NCBI GenBank assembly: GCA_034933285.1
Contig: JAYFNT010000020.1
Coordinates: 62,001 to 126,000 of the forward strand
Length of the DNA: 64,000 nucleotides
Direction of reading: 5' to 3'
From: RPRC01 sp034933285
GTDB lineage: Bacteria; Desulfobacterota; Desulfuromonadia; Geobacterales; Geobacteraceae
Under the pieces are notes generated by a model. The model made no database searches, was not told the origin of the DNA, and worked only from the letters and a program-made list of their open reading frames with translations. A program made the position numbers and the translations under genes. This document shows positions 24,350 to 33,105 of this stretch, piece after piece. The first letter of the stretch is position 1. Every line of letters begins with the position of its first letter.

Positions 24350-25438
24350 ATGATCTCCAACAAGGACCGAAAAATCCGCGTTCTGGTCGTTGACGACTCC
24401 TCCTTCATGCGCATGGCCATAAGGCGCATCCTTGACCGTGATCCGGAAATCGAGGTTATTGGAACTGCAGTCAACGGCGCCGAAGGTGTCCGCAAGTCCA
24501 TCGAAATGAAGCCGGACCTGGTAACCATGGACGTTGAAATGCCGGTAATGGACGGCATAACCGCTCTGAAGCAGATAATGGCCAAGGCGCCCGCCAAAGT
24601 AATCATGGTTTCCACCCTGACCAACGAGGGAGCCAAGGCCACATTCGACGCACTGGAAGCAGGAGCGGTCGACTACATCCCGAAAAACATAACCGATTCC
24701 ACCCAGGCGCAAAGCATCTTCCGTGAGGAAATACTGCGCAAGGTCAAGGAAGCAGTCCGTTCGGCCGGCAATCGCAGGGCGAACGCCGTCCCCAGCCGTG
24801 AGGCTTCTGTCGTAAAGCGTGTAACCGAAGCAAGAATACCCAATAAGAGGGTAAGTTACGTGGCAATCGGCGCTTCTACTGGAGGGCCGGTTGCACTGCA
24901 GGAAGTGCTGTCGCGAATACCTGTCAACTTCCCCTATGGCATCATGGTGGCCATACATATGCCCAAGGCATTTACAGGCCCGTATGCAGAGCGCCTCAAC
25001 GCCAAATGCTCCATCACCATAAAGGAGGCGTCCGATGGCGACATTCTCAAGCCGGGCACAGCGCTGATCGCACCGGGCGGAATGCATACTCTGCTCAACC
25101 GCCGGCCCGGAGGGATCACCGTGCACCCGGTGCCTGCCGGTGAATATCCGAAGTACACCTATGTCCCGTCAATAGATCTGATGATGACATCACTTGCCGA
25201 TTCCTGCGGCGGATCCGCCCTGGGCGTCATACTTACGGGAATGGGAAATGACGGGTTCAAGGGGATGCAGCATCTCAAGAGCAAAGGCGGAGTAAGCCTG
25301 GTGCAGGACGAGGAATCATCGACTATTTACGGTATGCCGAGAGCATGTGCAGAAGGCGGGGTAGCAGACGTGATCCTGCCGCTCAGCCAGATCGGATTCG
25401 AGATTGCCAAAATCGCAGAAAGAGCTTATAAATACTGA
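24350..25438 (+). CDS. cheB: Chemotaxis methylesterase CheB
   Basis: CheB removes methyl groups from receptors and deamidates glutamines; phosphorylation of its receiver domain activates it. The 362-residue product has a receiver domain (VLVVDDSSFMR; phospho-site Asp61 in TMDVEMPVMDG; later lysine in VDYIPKN) and a methylesterase domain with the catalytic triad Ser176 (IGASTGGP), His203 (AIHMPKAFTGPYA) and Asp301 (GMGNDGFKGM). Spacing of the triad is close to that of E. coli CheB. It starts 6 nt after the first HDOD gene. Confidence 0.95.
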   Translation: MISNKDRKIRVLVVDDSSFMRMAIRRILDRDPEIEVIGTAVNGAEGVRKSIEMKPDLVTMDVEMPVMDGITALKQIMAKAPAKVIMVSTLTNEGAKATFDALEAGAVDYIPKNITDSTQAQSIFREEILRKVKEAVRSAGNRRANAVPSREASVVKRVTEARIPNKRVSYVAIGASTGGPVALQEVLSRIPVNFPYGIMVAIHMPKAFTGPYAERLNAKCSITIKEASDGDILKPGTALIAPGGMHTLLNRRPGGITVHPVPAGEYPKYTYVPSIDLMMTSLADSCGGSALGVILTGMGNDGFKGMQHLKSKGGVSLVQDEESSTIYGMPRACAEGGVADVILPLSQIGFEIAKIAERAYKY

Positions 25439-25476
25439 TGGCATCCAGGCGAGGCTAGAAATCACGAGGTAAATGT

Positions 25477-26334
25477 ATGAGCAGTGAACTGGAAAAAACC
25501 ATCATGTCGGCTGGAGACCTGCCTACCATACCGGTAGTCGCCACCAAGGTCATGCAGCTTATCGAAAGCGATCGCGCAACCGCCGAAGAAATATCCAAAG
25601 TAGTTTCGACAGACCCGGCAGTCGCGGCAAGGGTACTGAAGATTTCTAATTCGTCTTTCTACGGGCGGCAGGGAAAGATCCAGAACCTCTCGGCTGCTAT
25701 CGTTCTCCTGGGCTTCTCAACCCTCAAAAGCATAGTGGTCACAGCTTCGGTGAGGCAGGTATATCAACCATTCGGCCTTACGGAAAAGATGCTCTGGGAG
25801 CACTCGTTCGGCGCCGGTCTTGCAGCCAGGATAATCGCCGGAAAGGTCGGAGGGGTCGACCAGGAAAACGCATTTCTCGCCGGACTGTTCCATGATATCG
25901 GAAAGGTCATCATGAACAGCCATGACCGGTCCAAATTCCAGCTGGTCATGGAACGTTGCTACAACGAGGAAATCGGCTTCAGCGAAGCAGAAAAGGGAGT
26001 ATACTCCTTCACCCACGAAGAAGTAGGCGCACTGGTCATCCAGAAATGGAATTTTCCTGAAACCCTCACTGAATCGGTCCTTCGTCACCACACATTCGCA
26101 TTTTCAGACCTCAACGACATTTCCCTGCTCCAGCTGACAGCAGTGGTGGGACTTGCCGACCTCTTCTGCCTGCGCCTGGGAATCGGGCAACGCTATCCCG
26201 ATGACACGATTTCCCTGGCGGACTCCAAGCCCGCAAACTTCCTGGGCATGAATGAGGACACCATTAACCGCCTGCTGGAAGATTTCCACGAAGCTTATGA
26301 GAATGACAGGAGCTCACTGACAGCAGCTGCCTAG
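25477..26334 (+). CDS. HDOD-domain protein 2
   Basis: The 285-residue HDOD protein is parallel to the product upstream of cheB: DLPTIPVVATKVMQLIESDR, STDPAVAARVLKISNSSFYG, IQNLSAAIVLLGFSTLKSIV, LWEHSFGAGLAARIIAGKVGG and AFLAGLFHDIGKVIMNSHD. It keeps an HD pair in the same place as the first copy. It is the last gene of the operon and is followed by a strong terminator. Confidence 0.88.
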   Translation: MSSELEKTIMSAGDLPTIPVVATKVMQLIESDRATAEEISKVVSTDPAVAARVLKISNSSFYGRQGKIQNLSAAIVLLGFSTLKSIVVTASVRQVYQPFGLTEKMLWEHSFGAGLAARIIAGKVGGVDQENAFLAGLFHDIGKVIMNSHDRSKFQLVMERCYNEEIGFSEAEKGVYSFTHEEVGALVIQKWNFPETLTESVLRHHTFAFSDLNDISLLQLTAVVGLADLFCLRLGIGQRYPDDTISLADSKPANFLGMNEDTINRLLEDFHEAYENDRSSLTAAA

Positions 26335-26365
26335 AACCGTCCGGTTCCGAATACTGGAAAATGGA

Positions 26366-26387
26366 AAAGGGTCCGTCTGGACCCTTT
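26366..26387. terminator. Bidirectional terminator between the chemotaxis operon and the GGDEF gene
   Basis: AAAGGGTCC and GGACCCTTT form a perfect 9-bp stem with a 4-base loop, with T runs on the plus strand and A runs before it that serve the minus strand. It lies between two convergent transcription units. Confidence 0.8.
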
Positions 26388-26446
26388 CTTAGTTGCGCTT
26401 GTCATTTTCAATCCGCCAAACAAGGCTGCCATTGCCACCATGTTCC

Positions 26447-27595
26447 TTACTTGACCCTCGCCATGCTGACTTGCTTTCGCTTCTCATCGCCACTTTTACA
26501 CTTCTCGCTTGCTGTGCCGGATTTTACCTGGAAAACGCACACCCGGTTTTTCCCCGACCTTTTCGCCTCATAGAGCGCCTGGTCCGTACGTGAAACCAGC
26601 TCCCGCACCGTGCATGGATCCATTGAAGACCGGTGTGAAATCCCCACACTGGCAGTTACCCGAATCTGCTTTCCATTGTATGTAACGGTCGTAAGGGATA
26701 GCCTGTTCCTTATTCTTTCTCCGATCTCCACTGCCCCCGAAGGTGATACAGCCGGCAGCATGATCGAAAATTCTTCCCCCCCGCTGCGGGCGACAATATC
26801 CGAACCTCTCGTGCTTTCCCGGAGAATCCGCGCAATCATCTGCAGCACCATGTCTCCAGCCGGATGCCCGTAAGTATCATTGATCAGTTTGAAATTGTCC
26901 ACGTCGACGACCAAAAGCGAGAACGGCGCAACCTCGCGTCTTCTCCCTTCCAGTTCCAGCATCTCTTCAAGAACCCGACGGTTGAACAGGCCGGTCAATC
27001 CGTCCCTCATGGACAAATCCTTGATCTTGCCGTAATCGATGGAGTTTCGCAGTGCCGCAGCCAGGATCTCCATCAGCCCCTGGAGCATGTTCTCGGAAAA
27101 GTGGCTTACGAAATTGAATTCCGAATAAACCGTGACACTACCCAGATTCATCGGCAATTCAAGATAATCCGTGTTGCCGAATATAAGGCTCCCGGTCGGC
27201 CCATCAAGTCCAAGGTACCTGTAATCTTTCACATCATGGGCACGAAGACCGGAATAGTTCCGCATGATCACTTCCAGCTCTTCAGAAGAATTTTTCATGT
27301 CCCGGGGGGTAAACGCCATTATACGTTCTTCAGCCCCGGTCTGAAGCAAAACAACCAAAAGGTTATAATGAAAATAGTCGTAAATCCTTCGAGCCGCGGA
27401 AGCCAGAACTTCCTCAGTGATCAGTGAGGATGATACTATGCGGCAAAAATCCGAGAGAAATGCCATTTCCTTCAGGTTTCTTCTCATTCCCATGACATCG
27501 CAGACATTCTCGACTAGCTGCCCCAGCCTCCCGCCGACCCTCTTTGGGAAGCCGCCCTGCCCCATGCAGTCCGAAGTATGCATTGCACTATTCAT
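26447..27595 (-). CDS. GAF-GGDEF diguanylate cyclase
   Basis: The 382-residue protein should make c-di-GMP. Residues about 50-195 look like a GAF-type sensor (FCRIVSSSLITEEVLASAAR, then YFHYNLLVVLLQTG). The GGDEF domain starts at DGLTGLFNRRVLEEML (about 205) and has the active-site sequence SGGEEF with the product-inhibition I site RGSD five residues before it. The substrate-binding NDTYGHPAGDMVL is intact. No membrane segment is visible, so it is cytoplasmic. It lies 30 nt downstream of a 63-aa gene. PilZ and flagellar motor genes elsewhere in the window are natural targets of its product. Confidence 0.9.
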   Translation of the reverse strand: MNSAMHTSDCMGQGGFPKRVGGRLGQLVENVCDVMGMRRNLKEMAFLSDFCRIVSSSLITEEVLASAARRIYDYFHYNLLVVLLQTGAEERIMAFTPRDMKNSSEELEVIMRNYSGLRAHDVKDYRYLGLDGPTGSLIFGNTDYLELPMNLGSVTVYSEFNFVSHFSENMLQGLMEILAAALRNSIDYGKIKDLSMRDGLTGLFNRRVLEEMLELEGRRREVAPFSLLVVDVDNFKLINDTYGHPAGDMVLQMIARILRESTRGSDIVARSGGEEFSIMLPAVSPSGAVEIGERIRNRLSLTTVTYNGKQIRVTASVGISHRSSMDPCTVRELVSRTDQALYEAKRSGKNRVCVFQVKSGTASEKCKSGDEKRKQVSMARVK

Positions 27596-27625
27596 GATTC
27601 ACTTTCCCCAGTCAGGATTCAGCAC

Positions 27626-27817
27626 CTAACTTTCATTAAACGTGTCATCTTCGAGAGCATCGTTTTCACAACGCTGCTTCGCTTCATCGGAAATCACAAC
27701 GCTGTCACGTTCTTCATGATGTAAAATCTGCTTGCCGCATTTCCGTTTCCTTGCAGAACCGGTGCCATTTTCTCTCGTGGGATTCACTTTCCCGATTCTC
27801 GTAACCTCGTCACTCAT
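27626..27817 (-). CDS. 63-aa hypothetical protein before the diguanylate cyclase
   Basis: A small, highly charged protein I do not recognise. The most ordered part is DSVVISDEAKQR near residues 38-49, a pattern seen in short flagellar regulators such as FlgM-like proteins (D-x-V-x-I/L-S-x-E-A), but the rest does not match FlgM. AGAAGAG precedes the ATG. It is probably translated with the GGDEF gene 30 nt downstream. Confidence 0.55.
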   Translation of the reverse strand: MSDEVTRIGKVNPTRENGTGSARKRKCGKQILHHEERDSVVISDEAKQRCENDALEDDTFNES

Positions 27818-28207
27818 CAGAATTGCTCTTCTTCTTTCGATATTAAGCTGCTTTTATAGCTACTTATCGTCAGTCATAAAAATAGTTTAAGGCAAAACAT
27901 AATTTAATTTCTGGAGAATTAAACAGCAATAATGCTTGGCATCCGATTCACTATCCGGAGAGCCCGTAATTATGACGCCCTGTTTCAAAATTTTGACGCT
28001 GCGACAACATGCTGAGCAAACGAAGCATTTCAACAGATATACCGCTCCCCCCCTGCGGGGTGCGGAACGTTCAGTTTCATTGCAACACCCTGAAAGCCCC
28101 ATGGGCATCAGAAAAAGATTCAAGTATTCCGACAACACAACCGATATGAAAAGAGGAGAAACCGTACGAAAATCAGAATGTATGACTTTAACAGTGGAGA
28201 TTGGAAT
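27818..28207. other. Divergent intergenic region, GGDEF operon versus TPR gene
   Basis: This AT-rich gap of 390 bases feeds genes in both directions. On the minus strand TTTA (27886-27889 on plus) and TTATCG (27864-27869) resemble a FliA promoter (TAAA..CGATAA) with spacing one base shorter than the other sites in this window, so I do not call it. A C-rich hairpin, CCCC-TGC-GGGG-like, lies near 28045-28060. No clear promoter for the TPR gene was found. Confidence 0.4.
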
Positions 28208-29383
28208 ATGGATTCAGTATCTTCTGCGGAAAAAATGTTTTCGTCACTATTGTCGCTGGACAGCCTGAGGGCACAGACGGCGACATCATTACTCTCCGGC
28301 GGATTGGGTCTTTATCAGAACAAGAATTATTCCCAGGCGATCGCCGCCTTCAAATCGGCCTCGGCTTACGCCCCAGATAATGTCGATGCTTACAATTACA
28401 TGGCCAAAGCTTACCTGAAACAGGGAAAAACCAAGGAAGCCATCAATGCTTACAAGATTTCCCTTTCCATTGATCGGTCACAGAGTGACATACATACTGA
28501 ACTTGGGAATGTCTACTATTCCGAAAAAAGATACTCCGAAGCAGAAAAAGAATTCAAGACCGCTGCCCAGTTGGACCCGTCCGACAACCTTGCCCCCTAC
28601 ACCCTAGGTCAACTCTACCTCAATACCGAAAGATACTCGGAAGCGGAGGTACAATTCAAGAAAGTAATAAAAATGTCGCCCAATGACGGGAATGTCTACT
28701 TTGCGCTCGGACAGACATACAACAAGATGGGCAGGTACGCTGAAGCAGTGCCACAACTCGAAAAGGCAATTTCACTGAAGGACGACTTTGCACTTGCACA
28801 TTTTGAACTGGGAACTGCCTATAATGCTCTCGGCGACACAGAAAATGCGCAGGCCCAGGTTGACATATTATCAAAGCTTGACTCATCACTCTATAGTGAG
28901 CTGAAGCAGGATATCGCTACGCCGAAAATCTTCTCCTATAATTCCGCCAACAGCACTTTCAATCCCGTTCTCGGGCCCAGAACCCCCCTCGCATTCCTGA
29001 GCGCGGACCTTCTCTACCCGAATTCCAGCAAGAACTTCACCATGCAGTTCCAGTTCGATTCGGAAATGGATGCCACTTCTGTCATGAAAGCCTCCAACTG
29101 GTCCATTACAAAGGCCACGGGCGGAAGCGGCGGCCTGTACAACTACGGACTGCCGCTCAACCAGAGCAATGAAGCTATTATCTCGCCGGTCCCGAAAAGC
29201 GTTACATACGACGCAACCACCTACCAGGCGACAGTTACTTTCTCCATAGCACAGAACCCATATGGAACCGCCGTAATCGACCCTTCACACCTGGTGTTCA
29301 AATTTTCCGGCAAGGACATGGATGGCAAGTCGATGGATCCAACCGCCGACCAATATGACGGATTCGCCGGCGGGATGTTCTGA
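28208..29383 (+). CDS. TPR protein with C-terminal Ig-like domain
   Basis: This 391-residue protein is one I cannot name. Residues about 25-235 are six or so TPR repeats (for example GLYQNKNYSQAIAAFKSASA, AYLKQGKTKEAINAYKISLS, LGNVYYSEKRYSEAEKEFK). Residues about 260-391 look like a bacterial Ig-like beta domain of the SbsA/Big type (FDSEMDATSVMKASNWSI, ATVTFSIA, GTAVIDPSHLVFKFSG). There is no Sec signal peptide or membrane segment, although such Ig domains are usually extracellular. The ATG at 28208 is chosen for GGAGA 7 nt upstream; an ATG 10 codons earlier lacks a ribosome site. It lies just before the glycosyltransferase island but separated from it by a 419-base gap. Confidence 0.75.
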   Translation: MDSVSSAEKMFSSLLSLDSLRAQTATSLLSGGLGLYQNKNYSQAIAAFKSASAYAPDNVDAYNYMAKAYLKQGKTKEAINAYKISLSIDRSQSDIHTELGNVYYSEKRYSEAEKEFKTAAQLDPSDNLAPYTLGQLYLNTERYSEAEVQFKKVIKMSPNDGNVYFALGQTYNKMGRYAEAVPQLEKAISLKDDFALAHFELGTAYNALGDTENAQAQVDILSKLDSSLYSELKQDIATPKIFSYNSANSTFNPVLGPRTPLAFLSADLLYPNSSKNFTMQFQFDSEMDATSVMKASNWSITKATGGSGGLYNYGLPLNQSNEAIISPVPKSVTYDATTYQATVTFSIAQNPYGTAVIDPSHLVFKFSGKDMDGKSMDPTADQYDGFAGGMF

Positions 29384-29802
29384 AACTCTCATGCTTCACA
29401 GGACAGATGGAAACCTTATACATAGAGCATAATAATTGCACACTGTTTCCTGATTTTATAAACAACACATACAACATCAAATTTGTTCATACCATCCAAA
29501 TGGAACTGCCACAAACATTTGATGGCCCATTCTTTTCGTCAAGGCACAAAACCCACCGAATTCACATGGGGTTGAAATTACAAAGATCATTCTCCTTCAC
29601 GTCATTACAAAACACCAATCATTTCATAATGCGCTGTTATCGTTGTTTATTTCATCGTTGGCACCACATTTGCTTTAAGTATTTTTATCATTTACCTGCA
29701 GTTTAATTGAGCACTCACAGGCAATGTACTGCCATAATAGTAAAACACCGATCTGGTTATCCGAGAAATGATTCTATTAAATGACCGTCTCCGGAGAAAT
29801 AC
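29384..29802 (+). other. AT-rich upstream region of the glycosyltransferase island
   Basis: No gene is seen here. The region is clearly AT-rich and contains the sigma-54 promoter at 29658-29675. From the predicted start near 29685 the leader is about 118 nt. I saw no terminator after the TPR gene. Confidence 0.5.
29658..29675 (+). promoter_or_regulatory. Sigma-54 (RpoN) promoter of the glycosyltransferase island
   Basis: TTGGCAC-cacat-TTGCTT matches the sigma-54 consensus (TTGGCAC-N5-TTGCW) fully, with GG and GC ten bases apart. It is the only strong promoter before the island of six genes. Confidence 0.75.
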
Positions 29803-32800
29803 ATGACTATTGACAAAACGATCGAATGGATCAAGAAACACTCCATTCCGGGAGAAGGAATCGCTATCAGCTCAAGTCAAATGATTAGTTATCCAGAGGT
29901 TACTGGATACATCATTCCATCCCTTCTTCTTTGCGGGGAGAAAAGCCTGGCTACTGAGTACGGTCGCTGGCTGGCCAGTATCCAAAATGCAGATGGTTCA
30001 TTTCCGAATCCAAACCGCACCGGTTCATACGCGTTTGATACTGGTCAGGTCTTAAGGGGGTGGATTTCCCTCTTGCCTGAGATGCCGCAACTCGATTCTC
30101 ACATCCAAAAAGCGTGCAATTGGTTAGTGAATAACTCCTCAGCCAATGGTCGCCTTCCCGTTCCTCCGGCCATATCAGACTGGTCGCTGGGTGATCGGGG
30201 TTTTATTAATGAGAGTGTCCACCTTTACGCCCTGCCCCCGATACAGACGATCGCCAATCTGTTTGGGGACAAAAAACTATCCTCATTCGTACGTAATAGT
30301 GTGAGTTACTACCTGAATAACTGTAACCCTCTTCAATTTGCGCAACCCAACATGCTCAGCCATATATTCTGCTACATTCAAGAGGCCCTGTTTGATCTTG
30401 GGGAAGAAGAAGCTGCTTTCAAAGGCATGAGCAGTCTCGCCGCTTTACAGCATACAGACAGAGCGATACCTGCGTACTTTGATGTCAAGTGGGTTTGCAC
30501 ACCTGGGCAGCTTCAGGCTGCCATAGTCTGGTATAAGCTGAATCAGTTCGAGAAAAGCGAAACGTTACTGAAGTTCATCAATGAATTCAAGAATCCTTCA
30601 GGGTGTTTTTTCGGCAGTTACGGTTTCTGTGCCGACTATTTCAACTCTGAAGAGATCAGCTGGGTGGCGAAGTTCTACTTGGATGCCTTCCATCTGCGGG
30701 TCCAAAAGTTCTTTGATAAGGAAAACGCATTGTTCCCTGACACAATCTCGCCCGACGACGGCAGATTAGTGGCGATCAAAGAATTCGCCGGTGGTCTCAA
30801 CGGGAAAAAGGCTCTGGATGTGGGATGCGGCAAAGGGCGCTTTTCCGTTGCTCTTAAAAGGCTCTTCTGTGACATGGATATTACAGGCCTCGACTTTTCC
30901 AGAGAGTTGTTGGCTTCACTTCCTGACAACATCGCAAAGGTCGAGTCGAGCATGCTGAACATGCCGTTCCCCGATAACGAGTTCGATTTTGTCTTCTGCG
31001 TCGAAGCACTTGAACATGCGGTACAAATCGAGGCAGCTGTAAGGGAAATGTGCCGTGTGCTCAAACCTGGAGGCAAGCTGTTAATTATCGACAAAAATAT
31101 TGAACATTGGGGAAAATTCCAAACTCCTGACTGGGAAAAATGGTTTTCTCCGGACTTTATTGTCGACATTATGAGCCGGTATTGCACGTGTGACTACAAT
31201 TACATCGGTTATGACAGGCAATACACTCCTGATGGACTCTTCGTTGCCTGGAAAGGCATGAAGAATGGGACAATGAAAAGCACCGCTGAGAACTGGGATC
31301 TTCGGCCCGGCCCAGTCCATTCGGCGCTGAACGCCGACGAGTGGCACGATAAACTTACAAAAGAAATCTCCACCTCACAACTGGCAACCAATGTACTGGA
31401 AGGAAAGTCACCTCAATGGCTCTCCCCTCTTCTGGCAAACAGTAAGCCAGGTGACATTGTAGTGGAGCTAGGAAGTGGAACAGGTGAATTATCCGCATTT
31501 CTTGCAAAAGAAGACAGAAATGTCGTGCTTATCGATTACAGCATGAAAAATATCGAATTCAGCAAGGCTCTTTTCAAGGCACTGGGACTTTCAGGATTTT
31601 TTCTTTATGCCGATGTAACCAAGCTACTACCGCTCCCTGACGGTTACGCTGATCTCGTCTGGAGCAGCGGCTTATTGGAACACTTTGACGATGTGACAAT
31701 AGATCGCATTGTTTCCGAGTCAACACGTGTAAGTAAGCAGAAAGTTCTTTCACTTGTCCCGAATGCCAACAGCATTCCTTACAGGCTCGGCAAGTTTATC
31801 AAGGAATCAACAGGCACATGGCAATGGGGCGTAGAAGACCCCAAGCTTTCAATGAAATGCCATTTTGAAGCTTCAGAACTGAGAAACATCCAGGAATACT
31901 CGGTCGGAACAGCGCACAGTCTCACTTTTCTTGATAACAGCGACATGAGGCCCGCTGCGGAAGCATTGGCTGGATTTTTCAACTCGATTTCAGAGAGAGA
32001 AAAAAAGCACCTCAACCAAGGATACCTGCTGGTAACAGTCGGCGAGAAAAAGCAGCCCCGACGATTGGCCGTCATACCCAGCGATCCTTTGAAAGCCTAT
32101 GAAGACGCGGGATATGGGGGTTGGCTCAAGGATTATTATAACCCGCTCGGCTTCTTCGACGAAGTTTTCTGCCTTTCACCACTCGAAGACACAGAAAGGT
32201 ATGTCCATGGCATGCATGTCGTGCCAACACGACCGCAGGAACTGTCAAGCAGAGTCGAATCCCTCGGCATTGCTGCGGTTCGCTCGTACGGCGGATTCTG
32301 GCCATGTGACATGGCTTGCGAAAACAAGGTGGAAGGCGTTCCTGTCATCGTCTCCATACACGACAGCGATCCCACCTTGATTCACGACAGCATACTCAAG
32401 GCTGACTATGTAATCTCCATAAGCAGCATCGTTAGGGAGAAGATTCTGGATAAGGGAGTGCCCGACAACAAGATAATAGACTTCTCGAACCGGGTGGACC
32501 TGTCGGTCTTCAGGCCAGTAACAGATTCAGACGCACGCGCAACATTCATTAAACAGTACCCGGGACGTTTCAGAATACTTCACGTCGGCCGCAAATCTCC
32601 GGAGAAGAACCTGGACACACTGATACAATCGCTTTCACTTCTTGGAGATGACTATGTAGGTATTTTCGTAGGAAAAGGAGACGAAGGCCGTTACCGAAAC
32701 ATGGCTGAGGACCTCGGTATAGCCCATCGCTGTTATTTTGTTCAATCTGTCCCCAATGAACAGCTTCCCCTCTATTACTCGTTCTGTGACGTCATGTGTA

Positions 32801-33102
32801 CTCCAAGCAGACGGGAAGGTTTCGGAATCGTCTTCATCGAGGCCCTCGCATGTGAATCGCTTGTAGTCACATCGAACCTGATGCCCATGAATGAATACAT
32901 CGGCAATAGGCATAACGGCATCCTCGTGGATGATTTCGAAAACCCCGCGAGCCTGTGCTCCGCCATTGCTGAAGCCTGCACTGACTTGGATCTCCGTGCA
33001 GACCTCCAAAGGAAAGCCCGGGAATCCGTTACCAGATTCAGCAAAGAAAACGTGGACCGTAACGAGACTTTAATTTACGAGAAGATACTGGCGGCGGGGT
33101 GA
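29803..33102 (+). CDS. Toroid-methyltransferase-methyltransferase-GT4 fusion enzyme
   Basis: This 1099-residue multidomain protein has four parts. Residues about 1-310 are helical repeats like the alpha/alpha toroids of terpenoid cyclases and prenyltransferases (WLASIQNADGSFP at 57-68; similar repeats follow). Residues about 330-480 form a class I SAM methyltransferase (LDVGCGKGRF at 338; FDFVFCVEALEHA). Residues about 540-690 form a second methyltransferase (VVELGSGTGELS from about 554; DLVWSSGLLEHFDD). Residues about 740-1099 form a GT4-type glycosyltransferase (ILHVGRKSPEKN at 925; E-x7-E motif Glu1005 and Glu1013 in REGFGIVFIEAL). There is no membrane segment. It is the first gene of the sigma-54 island. 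The likely role is building a methylated sugar and adding it to flagellin or another surface glycan; that is inference. Confidence 0.8.
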   Translation: MTIDKTIEWIKKHSIPGEGIAISSSQMISYPEVTGYIIPSLLLCGEKSLATEYGRWLASIQNADGSFPNPNRTGSYAFDTGQVLRGWISLLPEMPQLDSHIQKACNWLVNNSSANGRLPVPPAISDWSLGDRGFINESVHLYALPPIQTIANLFGDKKLSSFVRNSVSYYLNNCNPLQFAQPNMLSHIFCYIQEALFDLGEEEAAFKGMSSLAALQHTDRAIPAYFDVKWVCTPGQLQAAIVWYKLNQFEKSETLLKFINEFKNPSGCFFGSYGFCADYFNSEEISWVAKFYLDAFHLRVQKFFDKENALFPDTISPDDGRLVAIKEFAGGLNGKKALDVGCGKGRFSVALKRLFCDMDITGLDFSRELLASLPDNIAKVESSMLNMPFPDNEFDFVFCVEALEHAVQIEAAVREMCRVLKPGGKLLIIDKNIEHWGKFQTPDWEKWFSPDFIVDIMSRYCTCDYNYIGYDRQYTPDGLFVAWKGMKNGTMKSTAENWDLRPGPVHSALNADEWHDKLTKEISTSQLATNVLEGKSPQWLSPLLANSKPGDIVVELGSGTGELSAFLAKEDRNVVLIDYSMKNIEFSKALFKALGLSGFFLYADVTKLLPLPDGYADLVWSSGLLEHFDDVTIDRIVSESTRVSKQKVLSLVPNANSIPYRLGKFIKESTGTWQWGVEDPKLSMKCHFEASELRNIQEYSVGTAHSLTFLDNSDMRPAAEALAGFFNSISEREKKHLNQGYLLVTVGEKKQPRRLAVIPSDPLKAYEDAGYGGWLKDYYNPLGFFDEVFCLSPLEDTERYVHGMHVVPTRPQELSSRVESLGIAAVRSYGGFWPCDMACENKVEGVPVIVSIHDSDPTLIHDSILKADYVISISSIVREKILDKGVPDNKIIDFSNRVDLSVFRPVTDSDARATFIKQYPGRFRILHVGRKSPEKNLDTLIQSLSLLGDDYVGIFVGKGDEGRYRNMAEDLGIAHRCYFVQSVPNEQLPLYYSFCDVMCTPSRREGFGIVFIEALACESLVVTSNLMPMNEYIGNRHNGILVDDFENPASLCSAIAEACTDLDLRADLQRKARESVTRFSKENVDRNETLIYEKILAAG

Positions 33103-33105
33103 CAC

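Noticed and set aside
27864..27889. A FliA promoter for the small gene/GGDEF operon
   Set aside because: TAAA and CGATAA are present, but the distance between them is one base shorter than in the other four sites and the rest of the -35 box does not fit.
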